A DNA stretch of 64,000 nt from DATEOR01 sp963766725 (GCA_963766725.1 CAVYBK010000010.1:89237-153236); one strand, 5' to 3'; counted from the stretch's first letter, positions 34,084 through 43,822 are shown. The notes: generated from the letters alone by a model not told the origin. Made by a program: numbers and translations.

Positions 34084-35582
34084 CAGTACCCGACGTGAAT
34101 GTGGTCGTAGTGGTCGGCCAGTGCGAACGACGGGCCGCCCATCCCGAGCAGGGAGATGACCTGCTTGGGCCGGAGCTCCACCGGGAGGAGGAGGATGTTG
34201 CGAACCGCCTTCTCCGTCACGCCACCGGGCTGCTGGTTGCCGTAGATCGACACGCCGCCGAGTGCGGAGATGTCAACGGCCTCACCATAGATGTGGGCCG
34301 AGACGACACCCGGGCGGGCGTAGAGCCCGTGGCCGGTGAGCAGGCACGAGACCGTCACCTGGCCGTGCGCCTCCGCGAGATAGCGAAGGAGCGCGAGGAT
34401 GCGGACGTCTTCGCGGCCGGCCGCGATGTCGCTGCGACCGCCGGCGTAGATGTCGATCCTCCGGTCGGAGAGCACGCGGTCCCGCAGCGCGGCCTTGGAG
34501 GCGACCAGCCCGCGGACGAGCGTCCGGAGGCCGACTGCGCGGTTGTAGTTCCGAAGTGCGATCGTCCGGTCCGCGAAGCTCGTGCGGCCCTCGAGGGCGA
34601 GCACGGCCTGCCACGCGTTTTGCGACGCATGCAGGCGGCGGAGGTGCGAGGCGAGGCTTCGGAGCTTCGCCTTCGTGGCCGGCACGGACCCGCGATGGCC
34701 TTGGGCGCGCACGACGCCGAGCACGAGGGCCCAGTCGACGTGCTGGCTCCGCGAGACCGACGCGAGGTTCCGCGCGAAGCGGGGTTCCAGGCGCCGGGCC
34801 GGCGGAGTCGGGTCGGGAAGCGTGCGATGCAGCCAGAACGTGCCGAAGGAGCTCGCGTTCTCGGCGTCGACGGCGGCATCGTGCGCCGCGTCGACGTCGA
34901 CCGGCGAGTCGGCGGCCTGGCTCTGAGACTGATCGTCTCCGGCGTGGCTCTCAGAGCCGGGGCCGGCAGCCGGGCTGTCGGGCTCCTCGGCGGACTGATC
35001 GCCGCCACCGGAGCCGTTGTCGCCGCCGGAGGCATTGCCGCCACCGGCCGAAGAACCGTCCTCGTCGCCCGACGCGGGAGCTGCGCCGTCGTCCGAGGGC
35101 TGGTCAGCGGAGTCACCCTGGTCGTCAGGCTGGTCGGCCGGCTGGCCGTCGTCCGAGCCACCGGCTGTGCCGTCGTCGGCCGGAGCCGGATCGTCGGCGG
35201 GAGGATCCTCGGCGGCCGGTGCTTCCGGAGCCGGATCCTCGGCGGCCGGGTCTTCGGCGACCGGGGGATCTGTGGCCTCCGACTCTTCCGTGGACGTGGT
35301 GGCCGACTCGGCTGCGGGGGTGCAGTCGTCGACGAGGCACGCGGCCTGGTCGCCTGCGCCGGCCGTGAAGGCCGCGCCCGAGAAGAAGAGGGTTGCGAAT
35401 GCGAGGCTCGTCGCGAGGCGGCGCTTCGAGAAGCCGCTCCGCTTGCGCGTCGCCTCGGTGGTCTCCGTCTCTTCGACGGCACCGGGCTTCGCATCGTTCC
35501 TGCCGAGAGCCCAAAGGGCCCAGGCGGCGAAAGTGAAGAGTACGAGGCGGATCAGATCCCGCCAAGAGTTGCTTTGTGGCAT
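34083..35582 (-). CDS. Envelope protein with long acidic linker and M15-like peptidase domain
   Basis: A 499-residue protein. Residues 1-80 hold two hydrophobic segments (LIRLVLFTFAAWALWALG; SLAFATLFFSGAAFTAGA). Residues 85-235 are almost only Asp, Glu, Ala, Pro, Ser and Gly, a disordered wall-spanning linker. The C-terminal domain has SAHIYGEAVDISALGG and ADHYDHIHVGY, matching the zinc motifs of D-Ala-D-Ala carboxypeptidase-like M15 proteins. It probably cuts or binds peptidoglycan close to the Tad pilus operon, from which it diverges. Base composition in the linker is repetitive but not foreign. Confidence 0.78.
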   Translation of the reverse strand: MPQSNSWRDLIRLVLFTFAAWALWALGRNDAKPGAVEETETTEATRKRSGFSKRRLATSLAFATLFFSGAAFTAGAGDQAACLVDDCTPAAESATTSTEESEATDPPVAEDPAAEDPAPEAPAAEDPPADDPAPADDGTAGGSDDGQPADQPDDQGDSADQPSDDGAAPASGDEDGSSAGGGNASGGDNGSGGGDQSAEEPDSPAAGPGSESHAGDDQSQSQAADSPVDVDAAHDAAVDAENASSFGTFWLHRTLPDPTPPARRLEPRFARNLASVSRSQHVDWALVLGVVRAQGHRGSVPATKAKLRSLASHLRRLHASQNAWQAVLALEGRTSFADRTIALRNYNRAVGLRTLVRGLVASKAALRDRVLSDRRIDIYAGGRSDIAAGREDVRILALLRYLAEAHGQVTVSCLLTGHGLYARPGVVSAHIYGEAVDISALGGVSIYGNQQPGGVTEKAVRNILLLPVELRPKQVISLLGMGGPSFALADHYDHIHVGY

Positions 35583-35979
35583 TGCCTTTGCTCCCGTTGT
35601 CGGGCGCCGAGGCCGCCACTTCGGCGCGAATCACTTTCAGACGTCATCCGTTGCCGCAGTACGGACTCATTGAGCGAAGCGGCGATCGAGGTGCGGGTCA
35701 TCCCCCTTCCGGGGCAAAGGCCGCCGGTCGAGGTCGAATCCCTACGGAGGGGGATTCTCCCGCTCCGAACTAGCGACGATGCTCCGTCCAGTTTGTGGAG
35801 CCAAACGGCGGAGCGGTCACGCCAAAGCGAAGCGGAGGTTTCATCGTCGTGACCATAAGCGTGCGCCCGATTGTCGAGGCCCACATGCAGCAAGAAGTTC
35901 CACTCTCGCACTCCACATTTTGCAGTTGTGTGCGCATCGAATGCGTGCCCGGGATGACGAAGGGAGGTGACCTCGCAAA
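35583..35979. promoter_or_regulatory. 397-base intergenic region between wall hydrolase and Tad operon, structured
   Basis: No gene is convincing here. Both flanking genes start from it, so it holds two promoters and leaders. Visible structure: GAATCCC (35739-35745) pairs with GGGATTC (35753-35759), and CCCC and GGGG arms around TTC near 35703-35715. Plus-strand text such as GGGGCAAAGGCC recalls riboswitch cores but does not fit c-di-GMP or c-di-AMP consensus as I know them. AGGGAGGTGACC at the end is the flp ribosome-binding site. Confidence 0.35.
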
Positions 35980-36150
35980 ATGACCTACCTCACCGAGCTG
36001 TTCGCCGCCATTCGCAGGCGGGAAGAGGGTCAGACGATGGCCGAGTACGGCGTGATTCTCGCCGTCATCACGGTTCTCATCATCGGCGCTCTCCTGTTCC
36101 TGTCCTCCGGCATCGAGAGAAACATCATGTCGGTGGTCAGCGTCCTCTAA
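35980..36150 (+). CDS. flp: Flp-family type IVb pilin
   Basis: A 56-residue prepilin, too short for most gene finders. A basic leader (LFAAIRRREEG) is followed by the processing site and hydrophobic helix QTMAEYGVILAVITVLIIGA, with the Glu and Tyr that mark Flp pilins. A strong AGGGAGGTGA Shine-Dalgarno supports ATG 35980. It is the major subunit of the Tad pilus encoded downstream. No prepilin peptidase (CpaA/TadV) is in the window. Confidence 0.93.
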   Translation: MTYLTELFAAIRRREEGQTMAEYGVILAVITVLIIGALLFLSSGIERNIMSVVSVL

Positions 36151-36167
36151 TCGTTTGAGGAATCGGC

Positions 36168-36206
36168 GAGGGGCGGGCACTCGCGAGAAATGGGCGCCCG
36201 CCCCTC
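36168..36206 (+). terminator. Strong hairpin between flp and tadE, probable partial terminator
   Basis: GAGGGGCGGGC (36168-36178) pairs perfectly with GCCCGCCCCTC (36196-36206), 11 base pairs with a 17-base loop. There is no long U-run. Position after the major pilin suggests attenuation or RNA stabilisation so that pilin mRNA exceeds that of the assembly genes. Confidence 0.55.
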
Positions 36207-36265
36207 GTCATGCAAAGCAGGACTGAAGAAATCACGTAACGCGACCGAAAGAAGAGCCAATTCCA

Positions 36266-36670
36266 GTGTTCACCAAGTTTCGGAGAAAGCGACAGCAGGG
36301 CCAGACGATGGTGGAGTTCACCCTCGTATTTCCCGTGCTCGCGATCCTGCTCTTCGGTGTCATCCAGTTCGGCATCGCGTTCAACAACTACCTCGCCCTC
36401 ACCGATGCCGTGCGCGCAGGCTCGCGCCAGGCTTCGGTGGCGCGGTACCTGCCCGACACGCAGCGCCAGTCCAAGGTCGAGTCGAAGGTTCGCGCGTCGG
36501 CCAACAACCTGAACCAGTCGAAGCTCAAGGTCTTCGTCACCCCTACCTCCAACTGGGATCCGGGCTCTGACGTGACCGTCAAGGCGACCTATCCCTACTC
36601 GATCAGCTTGCTCGGAGTCGTCGTGAAGTCCGGGACGCTCCAGAGCCAGAACACGGAGCGTGTGGAATGA
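36266..36670 (+). CDS. tadE: TadE-family pseudopilin-like protein
   Basis: A 134-residue protein with the TadE motif GQTMVEFTLVFPVLAILLFG near the N-terminus, a basic leader ending KRQQG, and a short extracellular C-terminal domain. TadE is a minor pilin-like assembly factor of Tad pili. GTG 36266 is used. The stop overlaps the next ATG (ATGA, 36667-36670). Confidence 0.9.
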   Translation: MFTKFRRKRQQGQTMVEFTLVFPVLAILLFGVIQFGIAFNNYLALTDAVRAGSRQASVARYLPDTQRQSKVESKVRASANNLNQSKLKVFVTPTSNWDPGSDVTVKATYPYSISLLGVVVKSGTLQSQNTERVE

Positions 36671-37586
36671 CCAGGCACAAGCAGAGCCGCGGCCAGGCAT
36701 ACGTCATCACGATCCTCTTTCTCGCCGTCCTTCTGGCGATGGCCGCAGCGGTGCTCGACATCGGTTCCTGGTACCGCGCCGACCGCAGCCTGCAGGCGAC
36801 CGTCGACGCGGCCGCGCTCGCAGGCGCGCAGGCGCTTCCCGACGGCACGGCGACCGCCTCGACGCTCGCAAGCCAGTACGCCGCGAAGAACGGCGGCGGG
36901 ACGATGAACATCACCTTCGAGTCGCAGGTCTTCCCGGACGACACGATCACCGTGAGCGGGTCGCGTCCGGCGCCCGGCTTCTTCTCGAAGATGCTCGGCA
37001 TCAAGTCCGTGACCGTGCACGCGACCGCTTCGGCGCGCGCCGGCTACCCGACGCAGGCGCAAGTGGGTCGTCCCGATCGTCGTGGACGAGAAGCATCCGA
37101 AGCTCCAGTGCAACCCGAATCCGTGCTCCGGCCCGACCCAGCTCGTCTACCAGCACTTCAAGGAGAACGGCTCGCCGAACGGCGCGGGCAACTTCGGCTT
37201 CATCAACCTCACCGGTGGACACGTCGGGCACAAGCGACCTCGGCGACCTGATCACGAACGGCTGGGACCAGTACATGGGCCTCGGCGACTACGACGCGAT
37301 CACGGGAAACATGTTCAGCTCGTCGCACATCGGCGACAACCTGGCTGACCGGATCGGCGACGTTCTGCTCTTCCCGATCTACCGCAAGCTGACCGGAGCG
37401 GGAACGGGCGCGAAGTACCAGATCGTCGGCTGGGCGGGCTTCCGGCTCAGCGGACTCGACCTCCACGGCTCGAACGAGATTCTCCTCGGCGAGTTCGTGA
37501 GTGTCACGTGGGACGGCATTCAAGCCGAAAAGGCTAGTGACGCGCCGCCCGATTTCGGCGTCACGAACGTTTCGCTCGTGGAATAG
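36667..37586 (+). CDS. TadG-like pilus assembly protein (frameshifted)
   Basis: A protein of about 306 residues with the Tad-type N-terminus SRGQAYVITILFLAVLLAMA and ADRSLQATVDAAALAGAQAL, the conserved pattern of TadG/TadE-like envelope proteins. The remainder is extracellular beta-rich text (FFSKMLGIKSVTVHATASAR; KYQIVGWAGFRLSGLDLHG). The frame changes near 37060 and near 37215; the middle segment VVPIVVDEKHPKLQCNPNPC lies in a third frame. No VWA domain is present here; one is fused to TadB instead. Confidence 0.78.
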
Positions 37587-37618
37587 ACCCAAATTCGAAC
37601 TGAGAAAGACGTGGTGCA

Positions 37619-38401
37619 ATGACTTATCGCCTTCGTAACATCGCGATCGCCGTGGCGCTTGCCGTGCTCGCGGCGATGATGACCAGCTTCTATGTGAAGC
37701 AGCAGAAGCAGGACATCCAGCAGGGTCAGGTACTGACCACTGTCTGGGTGGCCAAAGCAGACTTTCCTGCCGGAACGGCCGGTGACGACATCTCGGCCCA
37801 GCTCGCGAGCACGCAGGTCGCGAAGTCCTCGGTCACCCCGGGCGCGATCGTGCAGCCGGAGGATCTGGCGGGCAAGGTCACGTCGGAGCCGATCTACGCC
37901 GGCGAGCAGGTCTCGCTCCTGCGCTTCGCCACCGAAGGCGAGCAGGGCATCCGGGCTCAGCTGACCGGCAACCTCCGCGCGTTCCAGCTGCCCGGCGACG
38001 CCAACCAGCTGCTCTCGGGCACGCTGGAGACGGGCGACCACGTCGACGTGGTCGGCGCGTGGGAGGTAAAGAGCGCGGACAGCCAGAACGTCTCCCGCAT
38101 CGTCCTCCGCGACATCCTGGTGCTCCAGGCGCCGGAGGTCGAGGATCCGAGCGGCCGCGTCACGAGCCGCACGGGCGACCAGTCGATCGTGCTCGCAGTC
38201 ACCGACGCGCAGGCCGAGAAGCTCTTCTGGATCTTCACGACCGGCGACTGGTCTCTGAGCCTCAGGCCGACGACCGACGCTGCCGATAGCCCGGAAGGGT
38301 TCGAATGGTCGGGCACCGTCCTCGCCGACGGGATGACCAGGGCCCAGCTTCGCAAGCTTCTCGTCGATCCGTTCCAGACTGAAAGGACGCCCCAGCCATG
38401 A
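37619..38401 (+). CDS. cpaB: Flp pilus assembly protein CpaB/RcpC
   Basis: A 260-residue protein with one N-terminal membrane helix (IAIAVALAVLAAMMTSFYV), an SAF-type domain (TVWVAKADFPAGTAG, EDLAGKVTSEPIYAGEQVS), and a C-terminal part SIVLAVTDAQAEKLFWIFTT. It belongs to the periplasmic/envelope part of Tad machines. Its stop overlaps the next ATG. Confidence 0.88.
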   Translation: MTYRLRNIAIAVALAVLAAMMTSFYVKQQKQDIQQGQVLTTVWVAKADFPAGTAGDDISAQLASTQVAKSSVTPGAIVQPEDLAGKVTSEPIYAGEQVSLLRFATEGEQGIRAQLTGNLRAFQLPGDANQLLSGTLETGDHVDVVGAWEVKSADSQNVSRIVLRDILVLQAPEVEDPSGRVTSRTGDQSIVLAVTDAQAEKLFWIFTTGDWSLSLRPTTDAADSPEGFEWSGTVLADGMTRAQLRKLLVDPFQTERTPQP

Positions 38402-39591
38402 GCCTCGAGACTCCTGTCACGACGCGCGAGAAGGTTCGCGTCTTCGTCACGGGCAGCTGCGACGGTCTCGCCGAGCTCCGCGAAGCTCTCGGCCGCCACT
38501 CGGAAGTCGAGATGGTCGGCTGGAGCGAAGGGGTGACGGAGTCCGCCGCCACGCTGACCGGTGGCCACCTCCAAGTCGTGCTCCACGGCACGCGCAACTC
38601 CGGCTTGCCGGAGGACGAGCTCGCGGCGATCCGCGAGCACACGCAGTCGCCTGTGATCCTGCTCGCTTCCGGCGAGGCATCCGCCCTGCTGGAGCAGGCG
38701 CTCGAGGCTGACGTGTCCGACGTCCTCCTCCTGCCGCAGATGACCGAGAACGTCGTCTTCTCGATCCGCAAGGCCAGCCACTCCGGCCGCAGGACAGTCG
38801 GCGCTGGAAGCCACGCGCCTCGGCGCGGCAGGATCGTGACCGTGTTCTCGCCCAAGGGCGGAACCGGCAAGACGGTCACGGCGACGAATCTCGCGTGTAC
38901 GTTCGCGAAGTACGAGGGCAAGAACACCCTCCTCCTCGACCTCGACCTCCAGTTCGGCGACGCAGCGATCATGCTGGGTCTCGAGCCGGAGAAGACGATC
39001 TACGACCTGGTCGTCGCGCCGGGCGAGCTCGATTCCGAGAAGCTCGCCGGGTATACGACGCACCATCCGTCGGGGCTCGACATCCTGCCGGCGCCGCTGC
39101 GCCCGGAGGACGCCGAGCTCGTCACCGAGGCCAAGCTCGCCCGCCTGCTCGAGGTTGCGCGGGAGTCGTACGACGTGATCGTCGTCGACACCTCGCCGTT
39201 CTTCCACGGGCCGATGCTCGCGACGCTCGACCGCACCGACGAGCTCCTGCTCGTCTGCGGGCTCGACGTCCCGACCCTGAAGAACGTCCGCCTCAGCCTG
39301 CAGACGCTCGAGCTGCTCGCATTCCCGCAGAACCGGATTCGCGTCGTCCTGAACCGCGCGAACTCGAAGGTCGGGATGAAGCCGGGCGAGGTCGAAGGCG
39401 CCCTCGAGGTCAAGGTTCGCTTCGAGCTCCCGAGCGACGGCAAGGTCCCCCTCGCCGTCAACCGGGGCACCCCGCTCGTCCTCGCCGACGACAAGGCCGA
39501 CTTCTCGCGCGCGATGCGTGAGATGGCGAAGGGCCTGTCGCCGGTCGAGACGGTCAAGGTGCAGAAGCGACGGCTCTTCAGCCGGGCATAG
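38398..39591 (+). CDS. tadZ: TadZ/CpaE-family ATPase
   Basis: A 397-residue protein with an N-terminal receiver-like domain (KVRVFVTGSCDGLAELREAL) and a C-terminal ParA/MinD-type ATPase. The deviant Walker A is FSPKGGTGKTVTATNLACTF, and Walker A-prime and B regions are LLLDLDLQFGDAAIMLG and YDVIVVDTSPFFHGPML. TadZ localises the pilus machine at the membrane. It overlaps cpaB by four bases. Confidence 0.9.
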   Translation: MSLETPVTTREKVRVFVTGSCDGLAELREALGRHSEVEMVGWSEGVTESAATLTGGHLQVVLHGTRNSGLPEDELAAIREHTQSPVILLASGEASALLEQALEADVSDVLLLPQMTENVVFSIRKASHSGRRTVGAGSHAPRRGRIVTVFSPKGGTGKTVTATNLACTFAKYEGKNTLLLDLDLQFGDAAIMLGLEPEKTIYDLVVAPGELDSEKLAGYTTHHPSGLDILPAPLRPEDAELVTEAKLARLLEVARESYDVIVVDTSPFFHGPMLATLDRTDELLLVCGLDVPTLKNVRLSLQTLELLAFPQNRIRVVLNRANSKVGMKPGEVEGALEVKVRFELPSDGKVPLAVNRGTPLVLADDKADFSRAMREMAKGLSPVETVKVQKRRLFSRA

Positions 39592-39593
39592 CC

Positions 39594-41039
39594 ATGGGAC
39601 TCCACGATCGCCTCAAGGGCGGCAACGGAAACGGCACGGGCTCGAGCCTCGCCGAGACCACGGCCGCCCGCACGGAGCCTCTGGCCGCCGCCGCACCGCA
39701 GGAGCGCGGTGTCGCCGACCCGTACGCGGAGCTCAAGACCCGCGTCCATCACGCCTGCATCGCCAAGCTCGGCCCCGAGCTCTTCACGGCCGAGTCGACG
39801 GGCGACCTCTCCGAGCGCGTCCTTCGGGCCGTCACGGAGCAGCTCGCCCTCGACCGGACGCCGCTGACGCGCGATGAGCGTCGCCAGCTCGTCCGGGAGA
39901 TCACCGACGACATCCTCGGCTACGGCCCGCTCGAGCCGTTCCTCCGCGACGACTCCGTGACCGAGATCATGGTCAACGGCGGCGAGCGGATCTACATCGA
40001 GCGCGCCGGCAAGATCGAGCTCTCCGACTCGACCTTCGTCGACGACGCGCACCTCCTGCGCATCATCGACAAGATCGTGTCCCAGGTCGGCCGCCGCGTG
40101 GACGAGGCGTCGCCGATGGTGGACGCGCGCCTGCCGGACGGCAGCCGCGTGAACGCCATCATCCCGCCGCTTGCGCTGCGGGGCCCGACGCTCACCATCC
40201 GGAAGTTCTCCCGCGACCCGTACACGATGGACGACCTCATCAACTTCGGCTCGCTCACGGCAAAGTCGGCGCACTTCCTGGCCGCCTGCGTCCAGGGCAA
40301 GCTGAACGTGCTGGTCTCCGGAGGTACCGGTACCGGTAAGACGACGACCCTGAACGCGCTCTCCGCCTACATCCCCGGCGACGAGCGCATCATCACGATC
40401 GAGGACGCGGCCGAGCTCCAGCTCCAGCAGGACCACGTGATCACGCTCGAGGCCCGCCCGCCCAACATCGAGGGCCAGGGCGAGGTCAAGATCCGCGAGC
40501 TCGTCCGCAACGCCCTGCGCATGCGCCCCGACCGGATCATCGTCGGCGAGGTCCGCGGCCCCGAGACCCTGGACATGCTCCAGGCGATGAACACGGGCCA
40601 CGAGGGCTCGCTCACCACGATCCACGCCAACTCGCCGCGCGACGCGCTGGCCCGTCTCGAGACTCTCGTCCTGACGGCCGGCGTCGAGCTCCCGCTCCGC
40701 GCGATCCGCGAGCAGGTGGCGAGCGCATTCGACCTGCTCATCCAGATCACCCGTCTCGTGGACGGCTCGCGCCGGATCAGCCACGTGACCGAGGTGCTGC
40801 GGATGGAGTCGGACGTGATCACGCTGCAGGACATCTTCCTCGCGAAGCCTCCCGATGAGGAGAGCGCCGCAGCCCAGATCAGCCGCCTGCTCTCGCCGCT
40901 CAGCTGCACCGGGCTCAAGCCTCACTTCCTCGACAAGCTGGCCGCCAACGGGGTCACCCTGCCGGCGACGTTCTTCCAGCAGGAAGACCCGAACTTCAAG
41001 CCCAGCTTCACCGCGGCGAGCTTCGGCGGGTTCCAGTGA
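39594..41039 (+). CDS. tadA: Tad pilus assembly ATPase TadA/CpaF
   Basis: A 481-residue secretion ATPase that powers pilin assembly. Visible: DDILGYGPLEPFLRDDSVTE, Walker A LVSGGTGTGKTTTLNALSAY, Asp box RIITIEDAAELQL, Walker B MRPDRIIVGEVRGPE and the His box TGHEGSLTTIHANSPRDAL. Length is typical. The stop overlaps the GTG start of the next gene. Confidence 0.95.
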   Translation: MGLHDRLKGGNGNGTGSSLAETTAARTEPLAAAAPQERGVADPYAELKTRVHHACIAKLGPELFTAESTGDLSERVLRAVTEQLALDRTPLTRDERRQLVREITDDILGYGPLEPFLRDDSVTEIMVNGGERIYIERAGKIELSDSTFVDDAHLLRIIDKIVSQVGRRVDEASPMVDARLPDGSRVNAIIPPLALRGPTLTIRKFSRDPYTMDDLINFGSLTAKSAHFLAACVQGKLNVLVSGGTGTGKTTTLNALSAYIPGDERIITIEDAAELQLQQDHVITLEARPPNIEGQGEVKIRELVRNALRMRPDRIIVGEVRGPETLDMLQAMNTGHEGSLTTIHANSPRDALARLETLVLTAGVELPLRAIREQVASAFDLLIQITRLVDGSRRISHVTEVLRMESDVITLQDIFLAKPPDEESAAAQISRLLSPLSCTGLKPHFLDKLAANGVTLPATFFQQEDPNFKPSFTAASFGGFQ

Positions 41040-42905
41040 GACGAGCGCTTCTCGCAATCGCCGCCGTCCTGATCCTCGCCCCGGCCGCTTACGCGGCTGG
41101 GGAGGTGAAGGCCGTCGACACGAGCGAGTTCCCGCGCATCAGCGTGACGGTGCTCGCGCCGTCGACGACGTCGCAGGCCCCCGGCTTGACGCAGAACGGC
41201 GCGCCCGTGGCCGGGCTGACGGCGACCAACATCGGCGCCTCGAAGAGCGTCGTGATCGCCATCGACCGCTCGCGGTCGATGGCGGGCCAGGCGCTCGACC
41301 AGGCCACGGCCGCAGCGCGCGCGTTCGTCGCGGCCAAGCCGCCGGCCGACCGAGTGTCCGTCCTCGCGTTCGGGTCGACCGCGTTCTCGCTGACGGGCTT
41401 CTCGACGTCCACGACCGACGCCGAATCGGCGCTGCGGACGATCACGCCCGACACGGTAGCGTGGCACCGCGCTCTACGACGCCGTCGTCAACGGCTCCCA
41501 TCTGCTGGGTGGCGAGACGATGCCCGCCCGCGTGCTCATCCTCCTCACCGACGGGGCCAACGAGTCTCCCACGGGCGCGACGCTGGACGATGCGATCCAG
41601 GCCGCGCAGGATGCAGGCGTCGCCGTGTACGCGATCGGCATCGAGGGCAACCAGTTCTCCCCCGACGCTTTGCAGCAGATCGCGTCAGACACCAACGGGC
41701 AGTACTACACAGCCGCGTCGCCGCAGGTCCTCGCCGAGGTCTACAACTCGATCGCGCAGGATCTCCGCCGGACGTGGCAGATGGAGTACATGTCGAACGC
41801 CCGCCCCGGCGACGAGCTCGAGCTGGCCGTCGAGTTCCCCGGCGGCGACGAGGTCACCCAGACCGTGACGGCCCCCGGCCAGGCGCCCCCGGCGCCCGCC
41901 AAGCCGTCGCCCGTCCTTCCGTCGTTCTTCTATACGAGCGACTGGGGCCTGCCGGTGCTCGCCGGCGTTGTCGGCCTCCTCGCCCTCCTCGCCGTGGCGT
42001 TCGCGCTCGCAGCGCCGAAGGGCACCTGGCTGAAGGGCCGCCTGGAGCCGCACGTCGCGAGCCACAAGCGCCAGGTCGTCAAGCGCGAGCGTGAGAGCCG
42101 CAAGATGGCGTTCTTCATGCCGCTCTTCAAAGCGACCGAGAGCGTCTTCGGCAAGTTCCGCCAGTGGAAGAAGCTCGACCAGATCCTTCAGCGCGCCGAC
42201 CTGCCGCTGAAGACCGCCGAGTTCGCGTACATCATGCTGGCCGCCGGCCTCGTCGGCGGATTCGTGGCGGCGCTCTTCGAGCCGCCCGTGTGGGCGATCG
42301 CGCTCGCCTTCGTCGGCGGCGTCTCCGTCCCCTACCTCGTCGTGCTGCACAAGGCCAAGAAGCGCCTGAACGCCTTCGAGGAGCAGCTGCCGGACATCCT
42401 CGTGACGATGGCAGCCTCCCTCAAGGCCGGGCACAGCTTCCGCCAGGGCATGCAGAGCGTTGTCGACGAGGGCGTCGATCCCGCGCATCGCGAGTTCAAG
42501 CGCGTTCTCACCGAGGCCCGCCTAGGCCGCCCGATGGACGACGCGCTGACCGAGATGGCCGTTCGCATCGGCTCGAAGAACTTCGAGTTCGTCATGAGCG
42601 CCGTCACCATCCAGCGCCAGGTCGGCGGGTCTCTCGCCGGGCTCTTCGACATGGTCGCCGACACGGTGCGCCAGCGGCAGCAGTTCCGTCGCAAGATCAA
42701 GGGCCTCACCGCGATGGGACGCATGTCCGCCTACGTCCTCATCGGCCTGCCCTTCGTGGTCGGCACGGCGATCTACGCCATCAACCGCCAATACATGGAG
42801 CCGCTTCTCTACACCTCGACCGGCCACAAGCTCATCCTCCTCATCTTCGTGATGATGGGCATCGGCTCGGCGGTGCTGAAGAAGATCGTCTCGTTCAAAG
42901 GCTAG
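41036..42905 (+). CDS. tadB: VWA domain fused to TadB (T2SS F-family) membrane protein, one frame change
   Basis: A protein of about 623 residues. GTG 41036 opens a signal peptide (LLAIAAVLILAPAAYA), then a von Willebrand A domain with MIDAS SVVIAIDRSRSMAGQALDQ (Asp near residue 77) and ARVLILLTDGANESPTG. A membrane helix (WGLPVLAGVVGLLALLAVAF) leads to a TadB-type T2SF domain: LPDILVTMAASLKAGHSFRQ, NFEFVMSAVTIQRQVGGSL. The frame changes once near 41460, inside the VWA domain. TadB is the inner-membrane platform; the VWA part, normally in TadG, would face outward. Confidence 0.85.
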
Positions 42906-42910
42906 GAGCC

Positions 42911-43822
42911 ATGATCTTCGTCCTTTTCTTCGCAATCGCAGCTCTCGGCGCCGCCGTCTACCTGATCGGCGAGGCGGCCACCCTGCCCGCCCGCGAGCGT
43001 CATGGCTCGATCCGCCGCGCCGCCAACTACGGCAAGTCGCGCCGTCCGTCCAGCGGCCGGCCCGAGGAGTCGTTCGGCGCCCGCGTCGTCGATCCGATGA
43101 AGCTGAGCCTCGCCCACGGCGTCCTCAAGGTCAACCCGCGGATGACGGTGGAGGCGGTCAGCGCCCGCCTCATGGGCGCCGGCCTCGGGCGCGTCATCTC
43201 GCCGACCACGTTTCTCGCCTCGAAGGCCGCGGCCGCGATCGGCGGCGTCGTCGGCGGTCTCATCGTCGGCGGCATGGTGGGCGGAGCGTTCCCGATCCTC
43301 CTCGCGGTCGTCTTCGCGCTCCTCGGCTTCATGCTCCCGGACGTCGTCGTGTCCTTCAAGGCACGCGCCCGGCGCGACGAGATCAGGGCCGCGATGCCGG
43401 ACGCGCTCGACCTCCTCGCGGTCAGTGTGGAGGCCGGTCTCGGCTTCGACGCCGCGATCCAGAAGCTGACGGAGCACATGGAGGGGCCGCTCATCGAGGA
43501 GTTCGGGCTCGCTCTCGGCGAGATGCGGATCGGAGAGACGCGCGCGAAGGCGCTCCTGAAGATGGTCGACCGCGTCGAGGCGTCCGAGCTCGCATCGTTC
43601 GTCCGCGCGATCATCCAGGCCGACCAGCTCGGTATCTCCCTGGGCCGCATCCTCCGCGTCCAGGCGACCGACACGAGGAACAAGCGTCAGGCCGCCGCCG
43701 AGGAGAAGGCGATGAAGGCGCCGATCAAGATGCTCTTCCCGACCGCGCTCTTCATCTTCCCGGCGATGTTCATCATCATCCTCGGGCCGGCCTTCCTGAA
43801 CTTCAGAGGAATCTTCTTCTAG
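42911..43822 (+). CDS. tadC: Tad pilus platform protein TadC
   Basis: A 303-residue T2SF-domain membrane protein, the second platform component. It has an N-terminal helix, paired central helices (GGVVGGLIVGGMVGGAFPIL), and the conserved MPDALDLLAVSVEAGLGFDA and AIIQADQLGISLGRILR. ATG 42911 follows the VWA-TadB stop by five bases behind AGGAG. Confidence 0.92.
   Translation: MIFVLFFAIAALGAAVYLIGEAATLPARERHGSIRRAANYGKSRRPSSGRPEESFGARVVDPMKLSLAHGVLKVNPRMTVEAVSARLMGAGLGRVISPTTFLASKAAAAIGGVVGGLIVGGMVGGAFPILLAVVFALLGFMLPDVVVSFKARARRDEIRAAMPDALDLLAVSVEAGLGFDAAIQKLTEHMEGPLIEEFGLALGEMRIGETRAKALLKMVDRVEASELASFVRAIIQADQLGISLGRILRVQATDTRNKRQAAAEEKAMKAPIKMLFPTALFIFPAMFIIILGPAFLNFRGIFF

Noticed and set aside
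35690..35830. Possible c-di-GMP (GEMM) or c-di-AMP riboswitch
   Set aside because: Short resemblances such as GGGGCAAAGGCC are present, but the ordered core motifs of either class could not be matched. Kept only as an unclassified structured leader.
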